Source: Streptomyces sp. NBC_00341 | GTDB taxonomy: Bacteria > Actinomycetota > Actinomycetes > Streptomycetales > Streptomycetaceae | Direction of reading: 5' to 3' | Length of the DNA stretch: 64,000 nucleotides | NCBI RefSeq assembly: GCF_041435055.1 | Contig: NZ_CP108002.1 | Span: 5,208,001 to 5,272,000, forward strand | Part shown: positions 16,762 through 24,430 of the stretch, piece after piece | How positions within the stretch are numbered: position 1 is the stretch's first letter | How the letters are laid out: the number at the start of each line of letters is the position of its first letter | Notes under the pieces: model-generated | Told to the model about the DNA's origin: nothing | Database searches by the model: none | What the model saw: the letters and a program-made list of their open reading frames with translations, nothing else | Program-made: the position numbers and the translations under genes

Positions 16762-17349
16762 TCACTGCTCCAGTCCAGGTGCGCCCCAGATTGGGAACCA
16801 TCGAGACAGCTCCTCCTCGATGCGGAGATCGTTCTTCAGCAGGCCGGCGACCTGTAGTTCCAGCGCACTGTCCCGCTTTTGCTGGCCAGGTTGCATGCAA
16901 AACGGGTAAAACGCACCCCGTTTGAAAAGGTAGACCAGCGCCAGGGGGCGGTCCCGGTCGTCGCGGAAGGCGATCAGGGAGCAGAGCAGCTGCGGGCCGA
17001 AGCCGCCGTCCTGGAGCAGGGTGTTGACCGCGTGCAGGTCGTTGACCAGGGCGGCGGTGTCCTCGGCGGGCTGGCGGGCGAGCAGCCAGGTGTAGCCGTA
17101 GGAGTCCCGGCTGAACTCCACCGGGATGCCGCCGTGCGCGGTGTCCGCGTCCAGCAGCTCCCGTACGTCCTGCTGGATACGGGCGAACGTGCCGCCCTCC
17201 ACCCCCGCGAAGCACACCGAGCCGAGGCCGGTCGGGACGAAGCCCGTCGCCGCCTGGAGGGTCAGGGCGGCCGACGGGACGGCGAAGAGCTGGTCGAGGT
17301 CGGGGCGGACCGGTTTGCTGCGGCCCAGGATGGTGTCGAGCAGACCCAC
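16762..17349 (-). CDS. pspAB: PspA-associated protein PspAB with element-derived C-terminus
   Basis: This 195-residue protein (GTG start at 17349, AAGGAG before it) is the PspAB partner encoded beside htpX in actinomycetes, part of an envelope-stress module. The first 140 or so residues (GLLDTILGR.., GSVCFAGVEGGTFARIQQDVRELL) have normal Streptomyces composition. After LVYLFKRG the DNA becomes distinctly lower in GC, and the last 50 or so residues (FYPFCMQPGQQKRDS..FPIWGAPGLEQ) keep the family pattern. I infer that this tail was supplied by the integrated element, restoring the gene. Function as PspAB is family knowledge. Confidence 0.8.
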   Translation of the reverse strand: MGLLDTILGRSKPVRPDLDQLFAVPSAALTLQAATGFVPTGLGSVCFAGVEGGTFARIQQDVRELLDADTAHGGIPVEFSRDSYGYTWLLARQPAEDTAALVNDLHAVNTLLQDGGFGPQLLCSLIAFRDDRDRPLALVYLFKRGAFYPFCMQPGQQKRDSALELQVAGLLKNDLRIEEELSRWFPIWGAPGLEQ

Positions 17350-17358
17350 GGAGGCTCC

Positions 17359-18270
17359 TTACGGGCGGGAGAGGTCGGCGGAGATGCGGGAGAGCTGGTC
17401 GAGGCGCTGTTCGAGGGTCGGGTGCGAGGAGAGCAGCCGGCTCAGGCTCTCCTTGGAGGAGAAGGCCGGGACGAAGTAGAAGGCGTTGTACGGCTCCGCC
17501 TTCCGCAGGTCCTCCGTCGGGATCCGGGCCATCTGGCCGCTCACCTTGGTGAGGGCGGAGGCCAGGGCCGAGGGGCGGCCGGTGAGCAGGGCCGCCGTGC
17601 GGTCGGCGGACAGCTCGCGGTAGCGCGACAGCAGGCGGGTCAGGAGGAAGCTCAGGGCGTAGACCACCGCGCTGATCAGCGGGATGAGCATGATCGCGAT
17701 GCCGATGGGGTCGTTGCTGCGGCTGTTGCGGGAGAAGCCGCCCCAGAGCGCCACCCGGGTGATGATGCCCGCGAGTACGCCGAGGAACGAGGCGATCGTC
17801 ATGACGGCGACGTCACGGTGTGCGACGTGCGACATCTCGTGGGCGAGCACGCCCTCCAGTTCCTCGGGCTCCAGTCTGCGCAGCAGTCCCGTGGTGGCGC
17901 AGACGAGGGCGGTCTTCTCGCTGCGGCCGGTGGCGAAGGCGTTCGGTACGTCGCTCTGGGAGATCGCCACCCGGGGCTTGGGCATGTCGGCGAGGGCGCA
18001 GATGCGGTCGATGGCGCCGTGCAGTTCCGGCGCCTCCTCGGGGGTGACCTCGCGGGCGCCCATGCTGAACGCGGCGATGCGGTCGCTGAACCAGAACTGG
18101 GCGATGAACATGCCGCCGGTGATGATCAGGATGATCGGCCAGGCACCGCGCAGCACGGCGAGCAGCACGCCGACCAGGACCACGTACAGCAGGCCGATCA
18201 GGAACATGGTCGTGACCATGCGTGTGGTGAGACCGCGGTCCGAGGCGTACCGGCTACGGGTTCGGGTCAT
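17359..18270 (-). CDS. htpX: HtpX-family membrane zinc metalloprotease
   Basis: This 303-residue protein has transmembrane segments near residues 18-40 and 44-60 and two more around 155-200. The zinc site HEMSH is at 144-148, with a later Glu ligand region YRELSADR. It should degrade misfolded membrane proteins. The ATG at 18270 has GGAGGT at good spacing. pspAB follows after 9 bases, so they form one operon, consistent with a joint membrane-stress role. The adjacent integrase insertion disturbs only pspAB's end. Confidence 0.9.
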   Translation of the reverse strand: MTRTRSRYASDRGLTTRMVTTMFLIGLLYVVLVGVLLAVLRGAWPIILIITGGMFIAQFWFSDRIAAFSMGAREVTPEEAPELHGAIDRICALADMPKPRVAISQSDVPNAFATGRSEKTALVCATTGLLRRLEPEELEGVLAHEMSHVAHRDVAVMTIASFLGVLAGIITRVALWGGFSRNSRSNDPIGIAIMLIPLISAVVYALSFLLTRLLSRYRELSADRTAALLTGRPSALASALTKVSGQMARIPTEDLRKAEPYNAFYFVPAFSSKESLSRLLSSHPTLEQRLDQLSRISADLSRP

Positions 18271-18399
18271 GGGTGACCTCCAGTCCTCATCTGCTTCCCA
18301 TAGTGCTCCTCGGCGGTTGAAATCGGATAAGGGCATCCGGCGTGGAACGTTACGAGCCGTGGCGGGCGCGTCCGGTACGGGGTATTTGGCCGAACAACG

Positions 18400-18430
18400 C
18401 CTAGCCCGGTTAGGTGCCTAGGGCATCTAG
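18400..18430. promoter_or_regulatory. Clustered CCTA/TAGG repeats upstream of the P450 gene
   Basis: CCTAG, TAGG, CCTAGGG and CTAG occur within 31 bases about 50-75 bases before the P450 ATG. CCTA (18400-18403) and TAGG (18411-18414) form an inverted repeat, and TGCCTAGGGCA is nearly palindromic. Such tight clustering of a rare tetranucleotide in GC-rich DNA suggests a protein-binding site. No regulator is indicated. Confidence 0.35.
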
Positions 18431-18476
18431 TGGTGGGTGATCGGCAGGACTCCCCCATAGCTTTGCGAGGTCCTCC

Positions 18477-19739
18477 ATGGCAGAGACCGGCACCGAGACC
18501 CAGACCGAAGCCCAGACCGAGACCCAGACCGAGACCATCGCCTTTCCGCAGAATCGCAGCTGCCCCTACCACCCGCCGACGGGATATCCGAGTGAGACCC
18601 GGGGGCAGCAGTCGGTGACCCCCGTCCGTATCTACACCGGCCGCACGGTGTGGCTGGTGACCGGTCACGCCGAGGCGCGGTCGCTCCTGGTGGACCCCAG
18701 GCTGTCGTCCGACCGGGAACACCCCGAGTTCCCGCTGTTCGCCAAGCGGCAGGCCGAGATCACCCAGCGGCGCGTGGAACTGATCGGCGTCGACGACCCT
18801 GAGCACAACGCCCAGCGCCGGATGCTGATCCCGAGCTTCACGGTCAGGCGGACGGCGGCCCTGCGGCCGCAGATCCGCGCGACCGTGGACGGCCTCCTCG
18901 ACGCGATGGTCGAGCAGGGGCCGCCGGCCGATCTGGTCAACGCCTTCGCGCTGCCGGTGCCCTCGATGGTCATCTGCGCGCTGCTGGGGGTGCCCTACGG
19001 GGACCACGAGTTCTTCGAGGCGCAGTCGCGCAAGCTGCTCCGCGGCCCGGAGGCCTCCGACGTCGAAGCCGCGCGGGACGCCCTCGACGAGTACTTCCGG
19101 GTACTGATCGAGCGCAAGCGGCGCGATCCCGGCGAGGGGCTGCTGGACGAGCTGATCGTCAAGCAGCTGGAGACCGGTGCGGTGGACACCGAGGAGCTGG
19201 TGCGGCTGGCCGAGATCCTGCTCGTGGCGGGGCACGAGACGACCGCGAACATGATCTCGCTCGGCACCTTCACCCTTCTCCAGCACCCGGAACAGCTGGC
19301 CCTGCTGCGTGCGGCCGGCGCCTCCACGGGTGACGAGCCCGGCAGCGGGATGCCCGCCGCGGTGGAGGAGCTGCTGCGGTTCCTGTCCATCGCGGACGGG
19401 CTGTCGCGGGTGGCCGTCGAGGACATCGAGGTGGGCGGGGTGACCGTCCGGGCCGGGGACGGGGTCCTCCTGTCCACGTCGGTGATCAACCGGGACGGGT
19501 CCGTGTACCCGTCGCCCGACGAGCTGGACCTCGGCCGCAACGCGCGCAACCACGTGGCGTTCGGGTTCGGCATCCACCAGTGCCTGGGCCAGAACCTCGC
19601 GCGGGCCGAGCTGGAGATCGCGCTGCCCGCCCTCTTCGAGCGGCTCCCCGGCCTGCGGCTGGCGGTGCCCGCGGAGGACGTCCCGTTCAAGCCGGGAGAC
19701 ACGATCCAGGGGCTGCTGGAACTGCCCGTGACCTGGTGA
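18477..19739 (+). CDS. Cytochrome P450, CYP105D-like
   Basis: This 420-residue soluble P450 closely resembles the CYP105D xenobiotic-oxidising family of Streptomyces. Shared blocks are CPYHPP, VDDPEHNAQRRMLIPSF, LPVPSMVICALLGVPYGDH and GDTIQGLLELPV. The I-helix AGHETT is at 251-256, the ExxR pair at 298-301, and the haem ligand Cys at 369 in FGFGIHQCLG. The N-terminus is unusual: a Thr/Glu/Gln repeat (TETQTE) over about residues 5-20, from slippage-prone DNA. The ferredoxin encoded 88 bases downstream should donate electrons. Substrate unknown. Confidence 0.93.
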   Translation: MAETGTETQTEAQTETQTETIAFPQNRSCPYHPPTGYPSETRGQQSVTPVRIYTGRTVWLVTGHAEARSLLVDPRLSSDREHPEFPLFAKRQAEITQRRVELIGVDDPEHNAQRRMLIPSFTVRRTAALRPQIRATVDGLLDAMVEQGPPADLVNAFALPVPSMVICALLGVPYGDHEFFEAQSRKLLRGPEASDVEAARDALDEYFRVLIERKRRDPGEGLLDELIVKQLETGAVDTEELVRLAEILLVAGHETTANMISLGTFTLLQHPEQLALLRAAGASTGDEPGSGMPAAVEELLRFLSIADGLSRVAVEDIEVGGVTVRAGDGVLLSTSVINRDGSVYPSPDELDLGRNARNHVAFGFGIHQCLGQNLARAELEIALPALFERLPGLRLAVPAEDVPFKPGDTIQGLLELPVTW

Positions 19740-19793
19740 CCGGTGGCGTGGTGACCGGTGGCGTGGTGACTGGTGTCGTGGTGACTGGTGACT
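19734..19793 (+). repeat. 15-bp tandem repeat between P450 and ferredoxin
   Basis: TGGTGACCGGTGGCG is repeated exactly at 19734 and 19749. A variant follows at 19764 and a partial unit at 19779. The P450 stop codon (TGA at 19737-19739) lies in the first unit. This is a small VNTR-like expansion of the intercistronic spacer. It probably varies between strains. Confidence 0.7.
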
Positions 19794-19827
19794 GGTGAGG
19801 GAAACCGATCGGAAAGGTCCTGCTGAG

Positions 19828-20016
19828 ATGCAGATCGATATCGACAGGGACGTGTGCATCGGCGCGGGTCAGTGCGCGCTCGCGGCGCCGAAGGTGTTCA
19901 CCCAGGACGACGACGGGTTCAGCGAGCTGCTGCCGGAGTCCGGTGACGCCCTCGGCGGGCCGATGGTCGGCGAGGCGGCCCGCGCCTGCCCGGTGCAGGC
20001 GATCACGGTGAGCTGA
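19828..20016 (+). CDS. [3Fe-4S]-type ferredoxin
   Basis: This 62-residue ferredoxin has Cys at positions 10, 16 and 54 (CIGAGQC..ACP), the three-ligand pattern of single-cluster 3Fe-4S ferredoxins that serve actinomycete P450s. The ATG at 19828 has GGAAAGG upstream. It is cotranscribed with the CYP105D-like gene and should transfer electrons from a ferredoxin reductase encoded elsewhere. Confidence 0.9.
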   Translation: MQIDIDRDVCIGAGQCALAAPKVFTQDDDGFSELLPESGDALGGPMVGEAARACPVQAITVS

Positions 20017-20056
20017 GGGGGAGGGGGAGGGGCGGCGGCGGGGCGCCCGGCGGCCG

Positions 20057-20770
20057 TCAGGGCCAGAGCAGCTCCCGCCGCCAGGTCCCGGAAACCCCGG
20101 GAGCCCCCGCCGCCCCGGCCTCCCGGTGGTAGCGCAGCCGGATGTGCCGCCGCCGCGCGTCGCCCTGGAAGAACTCGACCTCGTACGGCTCGACGACGTA
20201 CCGCGTCCAGCTCGCCACCTCGGCCTCCGGCTCCGCCCCGGCCCGCTGCCAGGCGGCGTCCGAGGCCCGGTCGAGCTCACCCGTCGAGCCGAGCACCTCG
20301 CTCTGCCGCCCCACCAGCGCGGAGGCCAGCGCCCCGGTGGAACGGGCGTGCAGGTCGGCCCTGCTCTCGGCGGCGGAGCACGCGGTGACCGGCCCCCGTA
20401 CCCGTACCTGCCGCCCCTGCGCGGGCCAGTAGAAGCCGAGCGCGGCATGCGGGAGGGCGGCGAGCTGGCGGCCCTTCGCGCTGGTGGCGTGGGTGGCGAA
20501 GTGCCAGCCGCGCTCGTCCGCGTCGTGCAGCATCAGGGTCCGCACATCGGGCAGCCCGTCCGCGTCGGCGGTGGCCAGGGTCATGGTGTGCGGCTCCGCC
20601 TGCCCGGCGGCCACCGCCTCCGCGAACCAGGCCTGGAAGAGGGGGAGCGGGGCCTGCGGCGCGGCGGCGGGGTCGAAGGCGGGGAGCTCGATGTCCCACA
20701 CGCGCTGGGCGTGGAGCAGATCGCGGAAAGCGCGCTGGGCGGTGGAGGCGGTTGCGGATGCGTCGGTCAT
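20057..20770 (-). CDS. Pyridoxamine 5'-phosphate oxidase (PdxH-like)
   Basis: This 237-residue protein has the PdxH layout: FMN-binding split barrel (MTLATADADGLPDVRTLMLHDADERGWHFATH), SAKGRQLAALPHAALGFYWP, QVRVRGPV, and the C-terminal dimerisation region ending WRRELLWP. It should oxidise pyridoxamine/pyridoxine phosphate to pyridoxal phosphate, or be a related FMN enzyme. The substrate-contact tail of genuine PdxH usually reads RLxP, and here LLWP replaces it, so the substrate may differ. I chose the ATG at 20770 over 20788 because only the former has GAGGT upstream. Confidence 0.75.
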   Translation of the reverse strand: MTDASATASTAQRAFRDLLHAQRVWDIELPAFDPAAAPQAPLPLFQAWFAEAVAAGQAEPHTMTLATADADGLPDVRTLMLHDADERGWHFATHATSAKGRQLAALPHAALGFYWPAQGRQVRVRGPVTACSAAESRADLHARSTGALASALVGRQSEVLGSTGELDRASDAAWQRAGAEPEAEVASWTRYVVEPYEVEFFQGDARRRHIRLRYHREAGAAGAPGVSGTWRRELLWP

Positions 20771-20848
20771 GCGGCCATTGGACCTCATTGATCAGTCGGC
20801 ACCGGGAATGATGTAGCACCGGGGGCCAGCGGGGGCCACGCTGAACGC

Positions 20849-21124
20849 ATGAGGACCATTACCCTGCGCACGTTCCGGAACCGGTCCGTGGCCGTCATGG
20901 ATGCCGTGGAGGCGGGCGAGATCTTTCGCATCAGCCGTAACGGGACAGAGGTCGCGGAGCTCCGGCCGCTCACGCGTAGGCGGAGGCTGGGTGCCGAGGA
21001 GCTGGTGGCCCGGCACCGGCGGCTTCCCCGCGTGGACGCTGCGTTGACGCGTCGCGAGGCAGACGAGCTCTTCGGCGACGAGGACCGGGCGGGGGACGAT
21101 CCGTGGGAAGGCGCGCACGGCTGA
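20849..21124 (+). CDS. Orphan Phd/YefM-family antitoxin
   Basis: This 91-residue protein has the Phd/YefM DNA-binding start ([34 protein letters not shown]) and a charged C-terminus ending DDPWEGAHG, of the kind that would cover a PIN toxin. No toxin gene follows: the next 13 bases lead to the convergent thiolase gene. It may be a leftover of a module or act in trans on the PIN toxins at 34472 and 35619. Confidence 0.75.
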   Translation: MRTITLRTFRNRSVAVMDAVEAGEIFRISRNGTEVAELRPLTRRRRLGAEELVARHRRLPRVDAALTRREADELFGDEDRAGDDPWEGAHG

Positions 21125-21137
21125 GCGCCCTCGCCCC

Positions 21138-22307
21138 TCACCCCCGCCCCAGCACCACCGTCCCCGACGAACAGAACCAGCCGCCCGTTCCGGATGCCAC
21201 CGCCAGTTCCGGCAGCCGGCCGCCGGCCTTGCGGACCTGGCGTTCCCCCGCCTCGCCGCGAAGCTGGCGTACCGCCTCCACCAGCAGGAACAGTCCGCGC
21301 ATGCCGGGGTGGCAGGCGGACAGGCCGCCGCCGTCCGTGTTCACCGGGAGCTCGCCCGTGAGGCCCGTGCGGCCCTTCTCCACGAACGCGCCGCCCTCGC
21401 CCTTCGCGCAGAAGCCCAGGTCCTCCAGGGTCACCAGGGTCATGTAGGTGAAGGCGTCGTAGATCTCGGCCAGGTCGATGTCCGCGGGCCGCACCCCCGC
21501 CCGCTCGAAGGCGAGGCGGCCGGAGACGGCGGCGGGGGAGACCGTGAAGTCGTCCCACTCGGACATGGCGGAGTGCGACACGTGCTCGCCGGTGCCGAGA
21601 ATCCAGACGGGGTCCTTCGCCGTGTCCGGTACGTACTCCTCGGCGGCCAGCAGCACCGCGCAGCCGCCGTCGCTGCGGATGCAGCAGTGCAGCTTGGTGA
21701 AGGGGTCGGCGATCATCGGGCCCGACAGCACCTCGTCGACCGTGACCGGGGTGCGGAACATCGCGTCCGGGTTGGCCGCCGCGTTGGCGCGGGCCTGCAC
21801 CGCCACCTCGGCCAGCTGCTCCAGGGTGGTGCCGTACTCGTGCATGTGGCGGCGGGCGGCCATCGCGTACTTGGCGATCAGCGAGTGTCCGTACGGCACC
21901 TCGAACTGGAGCGGGCCGCGCGCCCCGAAGGAGAGGTTGGACGTGCGGCGGCCCGCCTTGATGTCCGCCCGTGCCGTCGAGCCGTAGACCAGCAGTACGG
22001 CGTTGGCGCGGCCCGCCGCGATGGCGTCCGCCGCGTGGGCCGCCATCACCTCCCAGGTCGATCCGCCGACCGAGGTGGAGTCCACCCAGGTGGGTTTCAG
22101 CCCCAGGTACTCCGCGACCTCGACCGGGGCGAGCGTGCCGAGTCCGGCGGAGGCGAACCCGTCGACGACAGAGCGGTCCAGGCCCGAGTCGGCGAGCGCC
22201 CGGCGGGCGGCCTGGGCGTGCAGGGCGTAGGGCGTCGCCGTGTCGACGCGTCCGCAGTCGGCAAGCGATATGCCGACGACAGCGACCTTGCGGTGGGAAG
22301 AAGGCAT
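21138..22307 (-). CDS. Thiolase-like lipid-transfer protein (possible retro-aldolase)
   Basis: This 389-residue protein has the thiolase fold of SCP-x/Ltp-type enzymes (AEYLGLKPTW, EIYDAFTYMTLVTLEDLGF, ELPVNTDGGGLSACHPGMRG). Where thiolases carry the nucleophilic Cys, this protein reads GGSTW (81-85), so it probably does not perform classical thiolysis. Ltp2-type retro-aldolases of steroid side-chain breakdown also lack that Cys and need a DUF35 partner. An operator of the shared family lies 5-19 bases upstream of its ATG. Divergent from the acyl-CoA dehydrogenase gene. Confidence 0.83.
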   Translation of the reverse strand: MPSSHRKVAVVGISLADCGRVDTATPYALHAQAARRALADSGLDRSVVDGFASAGLGTLAPVEVAEYLGLKPTWVDSTSVGGSTWEVMAAHAADAIAAGRANAVLLVYGSTARADIKAGRRTSNLSFGARGPLQFEVPYGHSLIAKYAMAARRHMHEYGTTLEQLAEVAVQARANAAANPDAMFRTPVTVDEVLSGPMIADPFTKLHCCIRSDGGCAVLLAAEEYVPDTAKDPVWILGTGEHVSHSAMSEWDDFTVSPAAVSGRLAFERAGVRPADIDLAEIYDAFTYMTLVTLEDLGFCAKGEGGAFVEKGRTGLTGELPVNTDGGGLSACHPGMRGLFLLVEAVRQLRGEAGERQVRKAGGRLPELAVASGTGGWFCSSGTVVLGRG

Positions 22308-22311
22308 GAAT

Positions 22312-22326
22312 CTGACGGTACATCAG
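22312..22326. promoter_or_regulatory. 15-bp operator upstream of the thiolase-like gene
   Basis: CTGACGGTACATCAG matches the shared operator with one arm mismatch (CATCAG for CGTCAG). It starts 4 bases after the minus-strand ATG (2307 side) of the thiolase-like gene. So close to the start codon, it probably overlaps the transcription start. Confidence 0.62.
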
Positions 22327-22430
22327 ATCCGGATCGGGTGAACCGGCTCGCAGCGGCCGGATCTTGGCGGCCGGATCTTGTGGGCCGTCGCGGTGCGCGG
22401 CTCTGGGAATCTCGTAGCATCCGCCCTAGC

Positions 22431-22445
22431 ATGACGGCCCGTCAG
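22431..22445. promoter_or_regulatory. 15-bp operator upstream of the acyl-CoA dehydrogenase gene
   Basis: ATGACGGCCCGTCAG has the perfect core TGACGG-C-CCGTCA and one outer mismatch. It lies 40-54 bases before the ATG at 22485. With the site at 22312 it flanks the divergent promoter region of two acyl-CoA genes. Confidence 0.68.
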
Positions 22446-22484
22446 ATCGGAGGCCGTCGGCCTCCGAGGGGAAGGAGTCCGACG

Positions 22485-23801
22485 ATGGATGCCGCCTTCA
22501 CCGCGGAACAGGACGAGATCCGCCGCACCGTGCGCGAACTGCTGGCCAGACACAGCGGCCCCGAGGACATCAGGAGCGCGGTGGCCACCCGGGACGGCTA
22601 CGACGCCGAGCTGTGGCGCCGCCTCGCCCAGGACCTCGGGCTGCCCGGACTCGCCCTCCCGCAGGAGTACGGAGGCGCCGGCTGCGGCCCCGTCGAGCTC
22701 GCCGTCGTCTGTGAGGAGGCGGGCCGCGCGCTGCTGCCGTCCCCGCTGCTCGCCACCGCCGTGCTCGCCGCACCCCTGATCGCCGCCCTCGGCACCCAGG
22801 AGCAGCGCACCGCCCTGCTGCCGGAGATCGCGGCGGGCGGGCTCACCGCGGCACTGGCCGTCCCCGGCGGCTCGCTCTCCACCGCGCTGGGCCTCACCGG
22901 CGATCTGACCGGCGGAAACTGGGCGGGCGGCGGCCGGGCGGGCGGCGTCCAGGCCAGACCGGCCGGCGGCGACGGCGCGGGGTGGCGGCTGTACGGGGAG
23001 GCGGACCAGGTGCTGGACGGGCACAGCGCCGGACTGCTCCTGGTCGCCGCGCACACCGGCGGCTTCCCGCGCAGCCGCACCCTGTTGTTCCTGGTCAGGA
23101 CGGACGGGCCGCAGGCACCCGCCGGACTCGTCCGCACCCGGCAGACCGCGCTGGACGAGACCCGGCCACTGGCCCGGGTCCAGCTGCGCGACACCGAGGC
23201 CGAACTCCTCGGCGCCGACGACACCGTGGACGCGACGGCGGCCCTCGCCGTGACCGGCCGCGCCGCCGCGGCCGCGCTCGCCGCAGAAGCGGTGGGGGCG
23301 GCGGCGAGCGCGCTGGAACGTACGGTCGGCTACGTCGGGGAGCGCGAGCAGTTCGGCCGGGCGATCGGCTCCTTCCAGGCGGTGAAGCACCGCCTCGCCG
23401 ACCTGTACGTGCGGGTGCAGTCGGCCCGCTCCGCGGCGTACTACGCGGCCTGGGACCCGGAGGCCGGCGGGCTCGCCCTCGCCCAGGCGCTGGAGGCGCT
23501 GCGCGTCACCACCGCGGAGGCCGTGCAGCTGCACGGGGGCATCGGATTCACCTGGGAGCACGAGGCGCAGCTGTACTTCAAGCGGGCCGCCGCCGACGAA
23601 CTGCTCCTGGGCCCCGTCCACCGGCTCCGCGACCACGCGGCCCAGCGGGCGGGACTCTTCGGGAGCGGGCCGGGGGAGCGGTACCGGGCAGCGGAACAGG
23701 GTGCGGCAGGGGAGGGACCGTCCGGGCAGGGGCCGGCCGGTGGCGGACCGGTCGGCGGCGGACCGGCCAGCGGCGGACCGGCCGAACGGGTGGCCGTCTG
23801 A
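22485..23801 (+). CDS. Acyl-CoA dehydrogenase
   Basis: This 438-residue FAD enzyme should oxidise an acyl-CoA to its 2,3-enoyl form. Family blocks are GLPGLALPQEYGGAGCGPVELAVV near the N-terminus, EREQFGRAIGSFQAVKHRLADLYV near 280-305, and HGGIGFTWEHEAQLYFKRA near 350. The middle domain is divergent, typical of FadE-type subunits that act as heteromers. The C-terminal 45 residues are a Gly/Pro-rich repeat (GGGP units), unusual for the family. The start ATG at 22485 has GAAGGAG. The stop overlaps the next ATG by one base. Confidence 0.88.
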   Translation: MDAAFTAEQDEIRRTVRELLARHSGPEDIRSAVATRDGYDAELWRRLAQDLGLPGLALPQEYGGAGCGPVELAVVCEEAGRALLPSPLLATAVLAAPLIAALGTQEQRTALLPEIAAGGLTAALAVPGGSLSTALGLTGDLTGGNWAGGGRAGGVQARPAGGDGAGWRLYGEADQVLDGHSAGLLLVAAHTGGFPRSRTLLFLVRTDGPQAPAGLVRTRQTALDETRPLARVQLRDTEAELLGADDTVDATAALAVTGRAAAAALAAEAVGAAASALERTVGYVGEREQFGRAIGSFQAVKHRLADLYVRVQSARSAAYYAAWDPEAGGLALAQALEALRVTTAEAVQLHGGIGFTWEHEAQLYFKRAAADELLLGPVHRLRDHAAQRAGLFGSGPGERYRAAEQGAAGEGPSGQGPAGGGPVGGGPASGGPAERVAV

Positions 23802-24298
23802 TGGCGCCCGGTGTGCGCCTCGTCCAGAAGGTCTCCTCGACCCGGGCCTTCGCGCGGATCGCCCCCCACGTCGTGCCCGCCATGGACCGCGCGGTGCACC
23901 GGCTCACCCGGGGCAAGGTGCTGCTCAGCGCGCAGATGCTGCCGGGGGTGGTGCTGACGGTGCCGGGGGCGCGCAGCGGGCAGCTCCGGACGACGCCGCT
24001 GGCCTGCATGCCGGTGGAGCGGGACGGCGGTACGGGCAGCTGGGTGCTGGTCGGCTCCAACTTCGGCCGTCCGGGGCATCCCGCCTGGACGGCGAACCTG
24101 CTGGCGCACCCGGAGGCTCCGGTGATCAGCTGGAAGGGCGTCGGCATTCCGGTGCGGGCCCGGCTGCTGGCGGGGGCGGAGCGCGCCGAGGTGTGGGAGG
24201 CGGCGCTGAGGTTCTGGCCGCCCTACGCGGCGTACCAGGCGCGGATCGACCGGGAGATCCGGCTGTTCAGGCTGGAGCGGCGCGACGGTCCGGGGTGA
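23801..24298 (+). CDS. Nitroreductase/deazaflavin (F420)-dependent oxidoreductase family protein
   Basis: This 165-residue split-barrel protein belongs to the Ddn-like family (LLTVPGARSG-type motif here VVLTVPGARSGQLRTTPL, then VLVGSNFGRPGHPAWTANLLAHPEA). Members use coenzyme F420 for reduction of enones or quinones, or have lost catalysis. It is coupled to the acyl-CoA dehydrogenase through a TGATG overlap, so it likely works on the same substrate class. A strong terminator follows at 24330. Confidence 0.8.
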   Translation: MAPGVRLVQKVSSTRAFARIAPHVVPAMDRAVHRLTRGKVLLSAQMLPGVVLTVPGARSGQLRTTPLACMPVERDGGTGSWVLVGSNFGRPGHPAWTANLLAHPEAPVISWKGVGIPVRARLLAGAERAEVWEAALRFWPPYAAYQARIDREIRLFRLERRDGPG

Positions 24299-24329
24299 GG
24301 GTGCGCGGGTTCACGGAGGTGTCCGGATA

Positions 24330-24367
24330 CACCGACGGCGGACCACATGCGTGGTCCGCCGTCGGTG
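24330..24367. terminator. Strong hairpin terminator between convergent units
   Basis: A perfect 16-bp stem (CACCGACGGCGGACCA with its complement) encloses the 6-base loop CATGCG. It lies 32 bases after the F420-family gene and 64 bases before the end of the convergent TetR gene, so it can serve both. There is no U-tract, as usual in Streptomyces. Confidence 0.85.
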
Positions 24368-24430
24368 AGACAGGACCTGGGGCGCCCGGGATCACCGCGC
24401 GTCACCCAGTACGGGATTCCGGCGCGGGCG

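Larger units (their letters stand above)
15021..16924 (+). mobile_element. Integrase-only integrative element inserted in pspAB
   Basis: The element runs between two copies of CGTTTG (15021-15026 and 16919-16924), the only bases obviously shared at the junctions, as expected for a serine integrase with a tiny crossover core. Inside are the large serine recombinase gene and about 270 bases of lower-GC DNA that supply a replacement 3' end for pspAB. No other cargo is present. Base composition drops clearly relative to both flanks. Exact att boundaries are inferred by reconstructing an uninterrupted pspAB frame (LVYLFKRDSFRPF) across the empty site. Confidence 0.62.

Noticed and set aside
18477..20770. 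Secondary-metabolite gene cluster around the P450
   Set aside because: Only a P450, its ferredoxin and a PdxH-like oxidase are present; no scaffold-making enzyme was seen on either side.
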